In this document: one piece after another, positions 34,006 through 45,904 of the stretch
Position numbering within the stretch: position 1 is the first letter of the stretch
How the letters are laid out: each line of letters opens with the position of its first letter
Origin: Brachypterus glaber
Taxonomy: Eukaryota; Arthropoda; Insecta; Coleoptera; Kateretidae
Length of the DNA stretch: 64,000 bases
Reading direction: 5' to 3'
Assembly (NCBI GenBank): GCA_958510825.1
Contig: OY294047.1
Coordinates: 51,443,365 to 51,507,364, forward strand
The notes under the pieces: generated by a model
The model's database searches: none
Told to the model about the DNA's origin: nothing
Seen by the model: only the letters and a program-made list of their open reading frames with translations
Position numbers and translations under genes: made by a program

Positions 34006-35180
34006 TATAATTGATAACATTGAACAATAGAGTGGTGCTAAAACTGAGTTTCGTTGTTTATCTTTTCTAACAATAATATAATATTATTAAGATTAAAAAA
34101 TATTCAGTTTTTACTTTTTAACCAATAAACCATTGAATTTTAAGTTAAGTTTAAGATTTCAATCAATATTAATGAAAAGTTGATGATAACTACAAAAATG
34201 TTCTGAATATAAATCATTTTCAGATGTTGAGATTATTTTTAACAGTGTGTAATTTAGTGTAACTTATAATCCAATACTTACATAGTTTCATAATTTTGTC
34301 ACTAACTCACCCTGATCCTGTTTGAGTTTAATTTCCCAAAACTTTTCCTTAAAATTTTCTCTTTATCCTGACAAAATGGATAAAGTGATACGGGAAATTC
34401 CTAGACCTCGAATAAATTCAATTAAACAAAAAACGGTCGGGTCCAGACCTTCAATTATTTATCAAAGGCGTGTCTTCTATTGCAACTATAATGATAAGTC
34501 CTTTCAAATACCTTGGTCGTATCAAAAGCTCTTTCTATTATGCTGTTCCCAGGAAAAAAGTCGTATGTTTCATAAAACACGAATTTTTGAAGTCTCAGTC
34601 GTGAAAAATACAAAATAAGATTATGTACCAAATTTCCACTCAAAAAAAATTTAATTAGGGTGTGGATCAGACATTTGAAACTTAAAAAATAAAATAAAAA
34701 ATACAAAATGTATAGTGTATTTATAAGACACGATGTTTTAAACCAAATCTACATGAATCTACAATCGCGAAATTGGCCATATAAATAAAATTAAATTCGA
34801 GAAAAATAAAATTTATCCGGCAGTATCTGGGGCGGTTTTTTACTTAATAATAGTAACCTATAACTATTTTTAATACGGCTTTCTTTCTTAGACGGCAGTA
34901 TTCCTCTTCGTAATTGAAGAGGTCCAGTTCCTATAATACAAGTTGTATTGTATGATACAGGATCCTGCAGGATAAAGAAACTGCAAGATTCGATTTTCAA
35001 GTGTTTTTATACATCCTTGAACAGGACGTGATCAGTTTCATAGATCAAGGCCACTGTAATAATTAAAAAAAAGAATACCCAGACATTTTATTAGGGTACT
35101 ATTGTTTCTATGACAGTAAAAAAATAGTAACAAAAAAGTAACAAAAAAGCTAAAATAGATAACCTTTCTAGACTGGTGGT
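34006..35180. other. unassigned AT-rich sequence
   Basis: The opposed frames 34322-34618 (+) and 34455-34706 (-) show no known motif or splice support. 34928-34974 has overlapping ATACAAGTTGTAT-type palindromes. Confidence 0.35.
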
Positions 35181-35182
35181 AA

Positions 35183-35612
35183 GGGAACGTTCAAGTATTA
35201 CGTAACGCAAAATTTGGCCATTTTTGACCCCCACTCCCATGTAACGTGGCGTAACATTTTCATTTGTTACGTAACATTTTTTTTTACATAAAGTAAAGAA
35301 ATTGAAAGGAAATTTAGCTTTAAGGTTTAAACCGGTTTTTAACCGGTTATTGCCTCCATGATTTTACCAAAAACCGGTCTGAGGTAATTTCCGCAACCGG
35401 TTAACCGAAAACCGGTTATTGCCTATGGTTTTCCATCTCTATTATTTTTTTTAGAGGATTTAGTGTACGCCGTGTGCAATAAAATTTGCACCGAATCCAT
35501 ATCTTAGGCCTAGATCATTGTTAAAAAGGTGATCCAATAAACATTTTATAAGTTTATAATTTTTTAAGTGTTACGTAACATTGACACCTCCCTCCCTCTT
35601 TAACACTCATTT
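35183..35612. mobile_element. Harbinger-like MITE, right end decayed
   Basis: TAA-GGGAACGTTCAAGTATTACG at the left matches 40350. Inner words TTTAAACCGGTTTTTAACCGG and AAAACCGGTCTGA recur there too. The right part stops after GTGTTACGTAACATTGACACC without the terminal GGG. Confidence 0.7.
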
Positions 35613-37109
35613 GAATTTTAAAATAAAAATGTATTTATTATTAATTCTAACCTCAAATTTATTGTCAAAAATACAAATATATTTATTATTATATTACAAT
35701 CCAATAAAAAATAGTGTATGATACACTGGCGAAAACTGTTTTTAGGGCGCTTCGAGCTCGGATGGCCTTGTATCATAAACTATCAGTAGTGCACTACGTG
35801 AAAACTGATCAAAAGAATTTAAGCCTGAATAATTGTTTTACTTTGTTTTTTATTTCATTTTTAAACTCTTTTCCATGGTTTTCTCTATCCCCAACTTCTT
35901 CGGTTTTTTATACCTTATTTTAAAGTTTCTGCCTTGTTAGGGAAGCATTTTGTCACCCATACTGGTCCTTTAGGCACTCTCTCTTTCAGTTTATAAAGTT
36001 GGTAGGACTAACTGGTTATCCAAAAAGTTTCTATTGGCTTTTCGTCGTTAATAATTGAATTTGCCACTTAAGTCTGTATTGTCGTAGCCCCCTTTATAAC
36101 ATATTATGTGTACTGTTGCCAGCAAAGAACCTGAACCTATCATAAAATGTAAAAAAAATTATACATTTCCTATTATAAACCGATTTAAATTTTATGATAA
36201 AATAAGGTTGCCAACAAAAAAATACAACCTTAAAAAAATGTAAAAAAATAGTTTTTTTTTTCGAAATTTATATGAAAAAACATTAAAAAAATTGAAAAAG
36301 TAATTCAAACTTTTTAGTGTAAGTTTTTACACAAAAACCAACAAAATCAACATTTTTTTTTAATATATCCTTAATGTGTAGCCAAAACAAGGCTCTTTTT
36401 AGCGTAAGTACAAATATACGCTATAACGGCTAAGAGAAATTGCCCCAGGTAAAATTGCCCTCCAAAGAGTTCCCCACTCATCTTGTTTCGAAAGTTTCAT
36501 TATTAGCAATAGTTAAATATAATGCTATAAAGGTACCTTTTATGAATTGGGAATATGTTAGATTCATTTGGGAAAATCCCGCAAAGCATTTTAGTGTTAC
36601 GCTTGAAACTTTTAAGGGTTAATATTTTAACGAATAGTAAGTATTTTGAAAATGCCATTTTCCATATCGTCGCTCAAAGTGCAAAATGTCGTATGTCATA
36701 ATTTAATTTCTGTGTTCTAAATTGTAGGAAACCTAAATAAAATGATATTAAACTGCAAATCTGTTGGTGTAAAAGTAAAATCCTAATCACAGTAACTCTC
36801 CATAATTCCTTCGTAGCAACAAATATATATCACACAAATATTTAGCACACGAAATTAAGATTTGATTCAAAATAAATAATAATTTCATATTAAAAAAATG
36901 ACGGACCAACATCTCGCCGCATATAACTGACAGCTGTTTTACGATTGACATGCCGGTTGCCTACACTGTGCGCGCGAAAAAAATCACTTTTCTGCTTGCT
37001 GTCATGGTAACGAGCAGAAAAGCAGAAAAATACTAAGAATTAGATTACTTTAAAGTCTGAAAACTTCATTTGTTTTTGTAGAAATATTAACTTTTCTATT
37101 AAATCTTAG
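35613..37109. other. unassigned AT-rich sequence
   Basis: The frames at 35714-35923 and 36440-36622 are not recognisable. A short GC-richer segment at 36900-37010 repeats CTTTTCTGCTTG/GAGCAGAAAAGCAG. No gene was assigned. Confidence 0.35.
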
Positions 37110-37252
37110 AAAATAGTATATTGTTTTACTAAGAGGAAAAGTGAAGCTTTTTTTACTAGATTGTAGAATTTACGGACGACGCGAAGCGGAGTCCGGAAAC
37201 TACAGACGGGTAAAAAAGCACTTTTCCTCTGAGTAAACATACTATTTTTTCT
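37110..37252. repeat. stem-loop with GC-rich head
   Basis: AATAGTATATTGTTTTACT and AGAGGAAAAGTGAAGC pair with GCACTTTTCCTCTGAG and ACATACTATTTTT. The loop itself has a small hairpin, GGACGACGCGAAGCGGAGTCC-like. It is probably a MITE core. Confidence 0.7.
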
Positions 37253-37535
37253 TCAAACATCCTATATGTATATTTTTTTAAATATTAATTTTTGAATTTA
37301 TTTTATTCAGTAATAAGGTATAATTTTTTTATTAAAATAGGCCAATAAAACCATTTCGAAATAAGCTTAAACCTTCCTTAGCTCATTTTAAATTTTTTTC
37401 GTAGGCTACGTACACTTTTCGCGATTTCGATGGTAACTTGTCTAATGTAGCATTTGCAATTTCGGAGAGATTTGTAGGTGTATAAACCTTATATTCTTCT
37501 TCAATTATTTTGAATCAATTTCACACAAGGTTTTT
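37253..37535. other. unassigned sequence
   Basis: Nothing was recognised. Confidence 0.3.
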
Positions 37536-37749
37536 GCAATGAATCTCGAGTCAGCCACCTGTTTACATAATAAACAAACAAGTTTGAAGTATGGCTGTCA
37601 TCAAAGTCAAAGAGTGCTGTCGTGGTCGTTTTGCTAACTAACTTTTTTACGGCGTACAACAATGAACTCATTTTTTTACTGTAAAAAAATAGATCACTTG
37701 TAACTAGTATGTTTAGTTATAAAACATTTTAGTACGCTTGAAGGAAAAC
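37536..37749 (+). repeat. dispersed repeat, copy 2 (inverse of 21.1 kb)
   Basis: It is the reverse complement of 21071-21292. Shared words include TCTCGAGTCAGCCACCTGTT and TTTACGGCGTACAACAATGA. Confidence 0.75.
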
Positions 37750-38154
37750 GTATTTTTCTACAGCACTGTCATAAGCACCCGAGCACCCCCATAGTCAACA
37801 CCTACACACCTAAAAGTTTTAGGCAAACTTTAATATAGAATTTGATCAGCAAAATTGTCTAAATGAACTTCAATTATTGAAGTAGGTACGCATCCGACAG
37901 TAATTGTAGCATAACCCCAAAGGCGTTGTTGAGAGAATAAGTACTCCAAACCCATTCCGAACATTTCGAACTAATTAGCAAAGTGAACTCTTCAATAACA
38001 ATAAAAGGTTTCTAAACACGTCTCTGGATTTTCTTTCCTCATACATATTTATCTCTTATTTTACAAAGTCCAGCTTTTCTTAAGCTCTTTAAAAAAATAA
38101 GATTGTGTAGAGGCACTGTTTTAAATTTACTGAATTTTAAGTGACAAATAACTA
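37750..38154. other. unassigned sequence
   Basis: Nothing was recognised. Confidence 0.3.
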
Positions 38155-38305
38155 TATTTTTTTACTACTAGCTTTCGAACATACCATTATTTATCCTGTT
38201 TTCAGACTGTGAAATCAATTTTTTTCACCTATTACAATAATAATTTTTTCTCTCCTAGTAGGAGTAAATTTTATAAACAATTGATTTCTGCCACTTTATA
38301 TGTTT
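38155..38305 (+). repeat. 150-bp dispersed repeat, copy 1 (direct copy at 51.34 kb)
   Basis: ACATACCATTATTTATCCTG, CAGACTGTGAAATCAATTTT and AGGAGTAAATTTTATA recur in order at 51341-51492 with few changes. The class is unknown. Confidence 0.75.
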
Positions 38306-38530
38306 CAGTTCTTTGTGCAATTTTTACTAATTAAACCCAAGAAAATAGCTTTAAATAACTTTTCATTTATTAAATATAATTAATTATAATTATTACCAAT
38401 TAATTCAATCTATAAAACAAGAAAAAAATATAACATACATTTTTAGAACAAGAACAACAAGAAATCTATAATTAGCTAAATATTTTGAAAAAAGCTAAAA
38501 GAAAACTAAATTTTTAAACTTTGGTTCAAT

Positions 38531-38866
38531 AGTTATTTATGGTACTAGTGGGTAAAGTAAGATATTGCCCATGAGAAAATTAACCTGCAAGGCGTAAGCC
38601 AAGCAGGTTAATTTTCGAGAGGGCAATATCGGTTTACCCATGAGTGCCATACAAGGTTTTATCCAATAAATAGCTTAGGAATTCATATTTTTATTAAAAA
38701 TTTTAATGACATTTACAAGAAAATAATTTGACAAGTGACAGTTGAGTGGGTAAAATAAATAATTATCCACTCAATAAAGTAAAAGCCACGCGGGGGTTAT
38801 TATTGAGTTTATCTATTTAAAATAAAGCTGGCAATTGTCTCATTATCTGTATGTATTGGATAAAAT
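38531..38866 (+). repeat. 336-bp hairpin-headed repeat, copy 2 of 3
   Basis: It has the same length and orientation as 27512-27847 with only scattered substitutions, so the copies are recent. The hairpin head is intact. Confidence 0.9.
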
Positions 38867-40346
38867 ATTTATTTGAGCAAATGTAATTGATCAAGGCTAC
38901 TTGATTTTTATGAAAATTTCAAGAAATATCATTTCTGTTGATAATTTATTTTATTATTTGAATAAAAATAGTTAAATAGTGCTAGTAGTGAAAACACTAA
39001 TATATAAACTACGGTAGAGAAGATTATTATAGCCTCGCACTCTTAAACCTAGCGGGAATTAATAATTACTATATTATTTTTAATTAAATAATTCTTATTT
39101 GTATCCTTATTTGGACTGTGCTTTGCAAGAACATGTTAAATCACATTCTGAAATGATAGTAGGTTGCAGAAAATTTTACTTAATATCTTTTAAAGGAATT
39201 GAATATTTAATATTTTAAAAATTGTGATACTTGAAAAGGCGAAGCAAATGCTTAATTTAAAGTGTTTTAGTCAAAACGTGCAAAAGTTATTAAGGAAAAA
39301 GATTAAGAACTTACTGTTAACTCACAACATAATATTTAGAACACGATCTATCTAGCTTTTTTATAAAAAAAAACCTAATTACTGCAGGAGAAAAAAATTA
39401 GAATTTTGTGATGGGTTCAAATGCATGACAATTTTTGTTTTAAAATGTTTTTTTCTCCGTTAAAAAAAAACAGTGAAATATTCTTTTTAGCATCCATTTA
39501 ATTAATATATTATTTTGTTACTGTCAAATTTTTGGTTGCATTAAAAGCAATAAATCAAGATACCCTTATATCCCTAGGGATTAAGTAAGTAATGCACCTC
39601 ATTAAATATAGCTCCTCTGATTGCCTACAATTTGCAGTTACCATTCCCCCTTTATTCCATAAACTAAACCCTATTTTAAAAAATATTAATTTCTTCCTTT
39701 AAAATTGTGGGGAAAAGATTTCTGGTAAAACAGAAAAATAAGGTGAATCGGTTTTAATTTTTACGGGAAAGTTAAGGAGATCTTCAGAATTATTATAAAT
39801 AATAAAGATACATAAATACTGGATATGAGGGAGATACAACGATATGAGCGAGTTACAGAGAGATTTTTAGCAGTCTTAAAATTTAATATTATATTCTTCA
39901 ACAACATAATAATTGCGAATTTAAGAGGTCGAGTAATAATAATGATTATTTATTGTTACAAATTTTCTTACTTTCCTTACAGGTTTCTTCAAAATTTTTG
40001 TAGTTGAGTATTTAGTAAACGAATGCCTTTGGTAACATATGCTCACAAGTCCATAACAAACACAGGTCAAATAATATTAACTCAAAATAAACCCACGCGA
40101 TAATCAGAGTGAATAATAATATTTCACACTTACAATCTTAAACAATTTGTAACCAATACAAGTATACACTTACATACAAATGTACCATTTTGTCATTTAG
40201 ATGCTTGCTACAATATCCCCTATAATGGCCTTAAGAAGCGAGAAGCGAGACTCTGAGTATCATAGCCAAATGAATAAAAAGCGTTTTGTGTTTCAGGATT
40301 TTAACATTTACTTTTTCTACTACCTAATTAAGTGCTAGCTCACATA
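38867..40346. other. unassigned AT-rich sequence
   Basis: CTTACTTTCCTTACAG at 39966-39981 resembles an acceptor, but the following frame closes within 21 bases. The frame 39825-40007 has no recognisable content. Confidence 0.35.
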
Positions 40347-40349
40347 TTA

Positions 40350-40808
40350 GGGAGCGTTCAAGTATTACGTAACGCAAAATTTGGCCATTTTTGACCCCCA
40401 CCCCCCCATGTAACGCGGCGTAACATTTTCGAGACTCCCCCCCCCCTATTTGTTACGTAACATTTTACAAAAAGTAAAAAAAAATTAAAGGAAACTTTGT
40501 TTTATGGTTTAAACCGGTTATTGCTTCCGTGTTTTAACCTAAAACCGGTCTGATGTAATTTCCAAAACCGGTTAACCGAAAACCGGTTATTGGCTATAGT
40601 TTTCCATCTCTAATTGTTTTTGTTTAGAGGATTTAGTTAACTGTTAACCACGCCGATCATTGTTAAAAACGTGATCCAATAAACATTTTTTATAATTTTT
40701 TAAGTGTTACGTAACGTAACGTTACTGACACCCACCCCCCCCCTCTGTAACGCGGCGTAACGTTTTCGAGACCCCCCCTAGTGCGTTACGTAATACTTGA
40801 ACGCTCCC
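40350..40808. mobile_element. complete Harbinger-like foldback MITE (459 bp)
   Basis: TTA-GGGAGCGTTCAAGTATTACG opens and CGTAATACTTGAACGCTCCC-TTA closes it, so a TTA duplication and long terminal repeats are intact. The arms include ATGTAACGCGGCGTAAC and C-runs. The core carries AACCGGTT words. A GGG terminus plus TWA duplication is typical of PIF/Harbinger. This is the best-preserved member, with relatives at 20.6, 30.1 and 35.2 kb. Confidence 0.85.
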
Positions 40809-40834
40809 TTATCTACCGTGGTCAAGGGTTGTTT

Positions 40835-40985
40835 ACTTTGAACTCATTTATTATTGGCCGTTGTTAAGCATCGGTTGTTAAAGACCGTCAATAATAAAAA
40901 GATTAAGACAACTAGGTACTAACTTTTTCAACTTCAGTTGTTTTAAAGGACAGCCAAGTATGTCAAAATAATTTTTAAACTATAA
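40835..40985 (+). repeat. dispersed repeat shared with the window's right edge
   Basis: GACCGTCAATAATAAAAAGATTAAG and ATGTCAAAATAATTTTTAAAC resemble 63883-64000 with substitutions. The second copy runs off the window. Confidence 0.6.
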
Positions 40986-41012
40986 TTTTAACTGTTATTT
41001 AGAGTTTCTAGC

Positions 41013-41385
41013 TTAAGAAAAAATACGCACCACGTATGCGAACACTCCTAAGTGTTCTCGACTCCGTCTCGGCAAAAAAACTTCAGTCTCGAACACTAAA
41101 GACTTAGTTTGCATACTGGGTGCATAATATACTATTAGCCCAACGCCTTTTTTTATGCTACAAATCATTATATTTATTTTTGCCCTTCTTATTTCGGAGG
41201 GAAAAAGATTAGTAGAATTTGGATCATCTGCAGATCTTATGTGTAGATGCTGGACACCTGCTAAAAGGTTCTTTATAACTTTATTAAGTGGTACCATTTC
41301 ACCTGAACTACAGCATATGCGCAAATGGCTTTTCCGTAAACCCGTATCGAGATATGCAATCTTTTCTCTCCTGAATGCCATATAA
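41013..41385. CDS. doubtful ORF region open on both strands
   Basis: The minus strand has a 122-codon frame (41381 to 41013). The plus strand has a 76-codon frame (41155-41385) that starts MLQIIIFIFALLISEG, which would pass as a signal peptide, and ends PVSRYAIFSLLNAI. The stretch is less AT-rich than its flanks. I recognise neither product, and no splice sites, TATA box or paralogue settles which strand (if any) is real. It lies beside a dispersed repeat, so a transposon remnant is equally possible. Confidence 0.25.
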
Positions 41386-41625
41386 AGCTCGCGCGTATAT
41401 TATTATACATTAACATTTTTTTCGCCGCGGTTCTTGGCATAACCATTCTTCTATTCTTCCAATTCTTTCACGATACTTATAATAACTATAATTTATTTGT
41501 GCTATCTGCTTGGTGTCAAAAGTTCATTACAGTCGGAGCCAAATACGATTTTGTAAAAATTGCAATTTGATAATTAAAATGAAATAAAAATTTTTCTGGT
41601 TGCTGGATCGTTTTTTTAGTATTAT
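41386..41625. other. unassigned sequence
   Basis: Nothing was recognised. Confidence 0.3.
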
Positions 41626-42172
41626 ACAAGGGTGGATTTAGAGGGGGCATGGGTCCATGCACCAAAACACCTAAATTTAATATTAAAGAAGTAATAGCCT
41701 TTTAAAAAGTAACGTTTTAGTGGCACAAAATGTTACTTCCTCTTTATTGCATTTTTTTTTTGAGAACGGTTGCCCCTCTAGTGTTACACTTGACATTTTT
41801 TATGTATTATTACTCAAGGAATCCATATTTTTTACAAAAAATCCAAAAAAAGTACACATAAAAAAGTTTGGGGCAAAAATGTATTAAGCCTAATACATTT
41901 TTCCGTCTAGGGTCTGCTCTGGATAAATTCAAACAAATAAATTAATATAAACTTATTGACCTTATTAATACTAGTATACATGCAAAAGCTCGTCGCTCTA
42001 GCTTAAAGGGTACCAGAGTTATTAATTAAAAACCTTATTTTTGTTACAATTTTAAAGGGCCGTAGCCCCCTTAGGGCTCATTTGCGGACCAACCTTTATA
42101 GGAACTTTTTTTGATATTTTTAGATGCAGAATTACCTCTTAAATATTGGCATAGCAGTTATTAATCACTCTG
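41626..42172 (-). mobile_element. CAGGGTGATCA-family element, inverse copy
   Basis: About 41800-42172 is the reverse complement of 47128-47480 (GCTCGTCGCTCTAGCTTAAAG, AGGGCTCATTTGCGGACC). It ends CAGTTATTAATCACTCTG-TA. The left end near 41630 is uncertain. Confidence 0.7.
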
Positions 42173-43130
42173 TATAATAATAACTATAATTTGTGGTATA
42201 GTCCCTGTGTCAAAAGTTCATTTCGACATCGTGCAAAACGACATTGTGGATAGTTAAACACCGTCTCAGACTCGAACTGACTAGATCCATGCAACATGTT
42301 CTAAACCTGCGATTCTTTTGTTTTGGAATGAAATCGTGGATGTATTATCCCTTTGTCATAAATGACCGTGGATAAATCGTGAAAAAATGGTTAACTCTAT
42401 CTCTTATTTTCAAGTTTTCACCTGGTTGCTTGCACTGATAAAATGGTACTGAAAATGACAATATTGGTTCTGTGAAAAATACCCAACTTATTTTGAATTT
42501 TTACAGATTTATTATATTTTTACCTTTTTTTTGAAATTTACACAAAAACTGTGATATTACTAATTAATTTTGTGATATCACTAATTAATTTTGTAATTTT
42601 TAAATATCAACCTTGTAATTTCAAAATGTATTTTTCTAATTTAAAATCACAAATTATTTTTGTAAAAGTATAACGTAATTTGGCAATATTTCTACTGAAT
42701 TTTGTGATTTTACCAAATATATTTCGGAATCTAATATCCCAACACCCTGGGCATGCGCGGCAAGAGCGCTAAATAACATTTTGTTTTATTTAGATATCAA
42801 TGATATACGTGTTTGGTGCAAAATTGATTAAACTGATTTGGCCCATCCATTTAGTAAGTTAAGCATTTAATATATAAATATAAAATAACTTCGATTTTTT
42901 GTGTTTATTAAAAGTTTAATAAAAAAATTATTATTTGTTTTATTTAAAATATTTTATATTATACTTTATTCAATTTTTGATTTTAAATGCAATACTTGGC
43001 CCATTTGATGCAACTGTGTTACAACTTAAAAAATAAATATTATTTCTTTTTAAGTTATTAGTACAGTAACGTTGGTATTTTATTTTCCTTCTTACTGTGC
43101 TAAAGACTAAAAAATAGAAAGGTTTTGAGT
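42173..43130. other. unassigned, repeat-like AT-rich sequence
   Basis: ACTAATTAATTTTGTGATATC-type words repeat at 42553-42598. Similar TTTTGTAATTTT words and a TTTTTACAGTGTG terminus at 43656 suggest a decayed CACTG-type MITE of about 1.1 kb. No gene is seen. Confidence 0.35.
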
Positions 43131-43277
43131 TGTGACATTAGCTTAGTTTACACCATAGGTACTATATTTTAAGTCCAGGTACTTTTTTCTACCTATCTCT
43201 GTTTACAGGATTTTTTACACAGAGATAGGTAGATAAAAAGTACCTGGACTTAAAACTATGATGTAAAATAAGCCATT
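43131..43277. mobile_element. foldback MITE, copy 1 (relative at 56.6 kb)
   Basis: GCTTAGTTTACACCATAGGT, AAGTCCAGGTACTTTTT and CTACCTATCTCTGTG pair with their inverses on the right arm (CACAGAGATAGGTAG, AAAAAGTACCTGGACTT). Arms are about 60 bp around a short loop. Confidence 0.8.
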
Positions 43278-43733
43278 ATTGCACCAAACGAGCGAGTTGT
43301 AAATTTACAAGGTAAATTCACTAGTGAATTTTACAAAATTTATATCTAGTTTTTAAGGAATATATATTGTAATATTACATTTAAAAAAACTAAAAATTTA
43401 ATTTTTATTCCTGAAATTTACAATATAAAATGTGTAAAATCAATTTATTTTTGTAAATGTTTTGTAATTATAAAAAATCCAATTTTTATTCTGGAAATTT
43501 ACAATTTATAAATTGTAAAATTTAGATATCTATTATTTAAATAAATAAACAGTATATATTATGTAAATTGCTTTTCACAACTTTTTTGTAATTTTCCCGA
43601 ATATGTTATGGCCACAAAATTACCCACGATACATTCGGGAATTTTACCAATTCGTTTTTACAGTGTGTACGAAGATTCATTATGTTTCTCACGTTAGAAA
43701 AAATGCAAGTAAATAACTGAAATTCCTATCTTA
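43278..43733. other. unassigned AT-rich sequence
   Basis: Short TTTACAATTTATAA-type words repeat. No gene is seen. Confidence 0.3.
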
Positions 43734-44602
43734 GTCCAGTCAAATAGTAAATGTAAATTGCAATAAATGTACACGAGCTAATATTTTAAAGGGTAGTGTT
43801 AGTTTTTCACCGGGTGATTTGCGTAAGGGGTGTCCGCTATCTTGAATTTTAGGGGTGATTTGCTTAATATGCATCACACGATAAAAATTCATATAACCAA
43901 TTTTGTTAAGGAGGAAAATTCCAACAGTTCTTGTTGGGATCATTTTTTTAATATATTAATAAAAATCAAGTTAATTTAAAAATGGCCATGTTGGAGGTAA
44001 AATTGTTTTTTTCCATTTTTCAGCCAAATTATTCATCGGACGATAAAAGTGGTTATGAGTAAACTTGTAGCTCTTGAAATTCTCTATAAGTTTTATATAT
44101 TATAAATTTTGATAGGTACTTTGGTACGGTTACAGAGAGCGCAACACGACTTTCAGCGTCCCCTGTAACCGTAAAAAAATACTTATGAAAATGCATATTA
44201 TATAAAACTTGTAGATAATTTCAAGAGCTACAAGTTAGCTCGTAACCACTTTTATCCTCCGATAAATAGTTTGGCTGAAAAATAGAAAAAACCAATTTCA
44301 CCCCAAACATGGCTATTTTTGAATATTTTATACTCGACTGTTATTAATATATTAAAAAAATGTTTCTAGCAAAAATTGTTGTAAATTTTCTCCTTAACAA
44401 AATTGGTTTTATGCATTTTTATCGTAAGATGCATATTTAGGGAGATACCGCACTCACCAGATAGCAGACACCCCTTACGCAAATCACCCAGTGAAAAACT
44501 AACAGGAGTGTTCTGTTACTATCCACTACTACCCTTTTAGAATATCTGCCCGTGTACATTTATTGCAATTTAACATAGGAATTTATCGTTATTTCACTGG
44601 AC
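43734..44602. mobile_element. 869-bp foldback, largest member of the 6.2-kb family
   Basis: The two halves are inverse over nearly their whole length. GTCCAGTCAAATAG is answered by GTTATTTCACTGGAC at the other end. Inner words AAACTTGTAGCTCTTGAAAT and TTTCAAGAGCTACAAG also pair, and GGTACGGTTACAG faces CTGTAACCGT near the centre. One flank keeps TA and the other is mutated. The minus frame 43740-43943 lies in the left arm and is not a gene. Confidence 0.85.
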
Positions 44603-44921
44603 TTTTTACTATGAAATTTCTATGTCCCTTTAATATCGCGCCATTCTTTTAATAAAGTACTAAAATCCATACAAATAGTAAAGCAAAAAATTCATCAAAA
44701 AAGCAATATTTAAACGGTCATTTAGTTTTTATCGGCTTCACCGAAAAATAAAAATAGCACTTTATATAGGTCATTTTCTTCGTATCGCCCAAAATATAAA
44801 AGGATATTATTTTGATCGACAAAATAAAGTGAACAATGTTTGGAATTCCATGCGAAAATGGAGCTTTAGATAAAAACTCTTGATTTGTATTAAGTTGCAA
44901 AAAATACACGTAACCCTATCT
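44603..44921. other. unassigned AT-rich sequence
   Basis: The minus frame 44718-44909 has no recognisable content. Confidence 0.3.
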
Positions 44922-44924
44922 TAA

Positions 44925-45169
44925 GGGTTCGTCCATAAAATACGTCACGCAAATTGACAAAAATTCATGCTCTTCATACCCCGTTTCTCGCGTTATTAAA
45001 GGCTGTATAGATTTTATATTTTGGCTAGCCCCCCTAACACCCCCCCCCCACCTATAGGGGGAGGGGTAGTCAAAATATAAAATCTCTACATCCATTAATA
45101 ACGCGAGAAACGGGGTATGAAGTGTATGAATTTTGGTCAATTTGCGTGACGTATTTTATGTACGATCCC
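44925..45169. mobile_element. 245-bp Harbinger-like foldback MITE
   Basis: TAA-GGGTTCGTCCATAAAATACG at the left, CGTATTTTATGTACGATCCC-TAA at the right, with a perfect TAA duplication. Inner arms such as CTTCATACCCCGTTTCTCGC are shared with 30142-30379. The minus frame 44916-45140 is the element itself. Confidence 0.85.
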
Positions 45170-45172
45170 TAA

Positions 45173-45904
45173 GATGATAAAAGTAATTTTGCAAAAGAGA
45201 AGGAAAACGTAAATAATTTTAATTCTTGGTACCATTTATTTTTTTTTATTTAAAACTATACTAAACTATATCTACTATGTCTAACAAAAAAAAAAACTGA
45301 AAATAACGATAAAGTGGCATTTTAATATTACTATATATGAACAATTATTACTCTTATTTAATTTTTACGAAGTACCAGAGGAATTTTATGATAAAATCAT
45401 TTTCACTTTAATGCCCTTTTTGTGCGTAATCTCACATAAATAAAAATTTATCGACGAAATAAAGTGACAGAGAACAATATACGATATCATTTTTAATATT
45501 ACGATAGTCAACCGCAATATATTGCGTCTTTGTATCGATTTTTACAAGCCGTGTTTGTTATTAAAAGTTATTTTTTACTGAAAAAAGATCCTAGGGCCAA
45601 CTAGCATATAATTAAAACCAAGGCGTCCCTCTATTTTGCTCGGTGCTCCTTGAAATCGTAACCGATTTTCACACCTTTGCCCACGATTTAAATTTATCCT
45701 CAGATGAATCCAAAAAAGTTTACTTTTTTTTGGCTCGTATAACCCATCTTTAATAAAAACCGGGATTTACTCGAAATCTACGCTGTAGAAAGTTTTTTAA
45801 ATTGAAAATTCGGCCAGCACACAAAAGTACTTAAGGTATGATAGGTTTAGTCCTTGGAGAAGCAAACATTTTTTTTTGTAGACCAGTGTAATTGGTTCAT
45901 ATTT
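45173..45904. other. unassigned AT-rich sequence
   Basis: No features were recognised. Confidence 0.35.

Noticed and set aside
35940..36010. Minus-strand LYKLKERVPKGPVWVTKCFP as a coding exon
   Set aside because: It is short, bounded by stops, and has no acceptor, domain or second copy.
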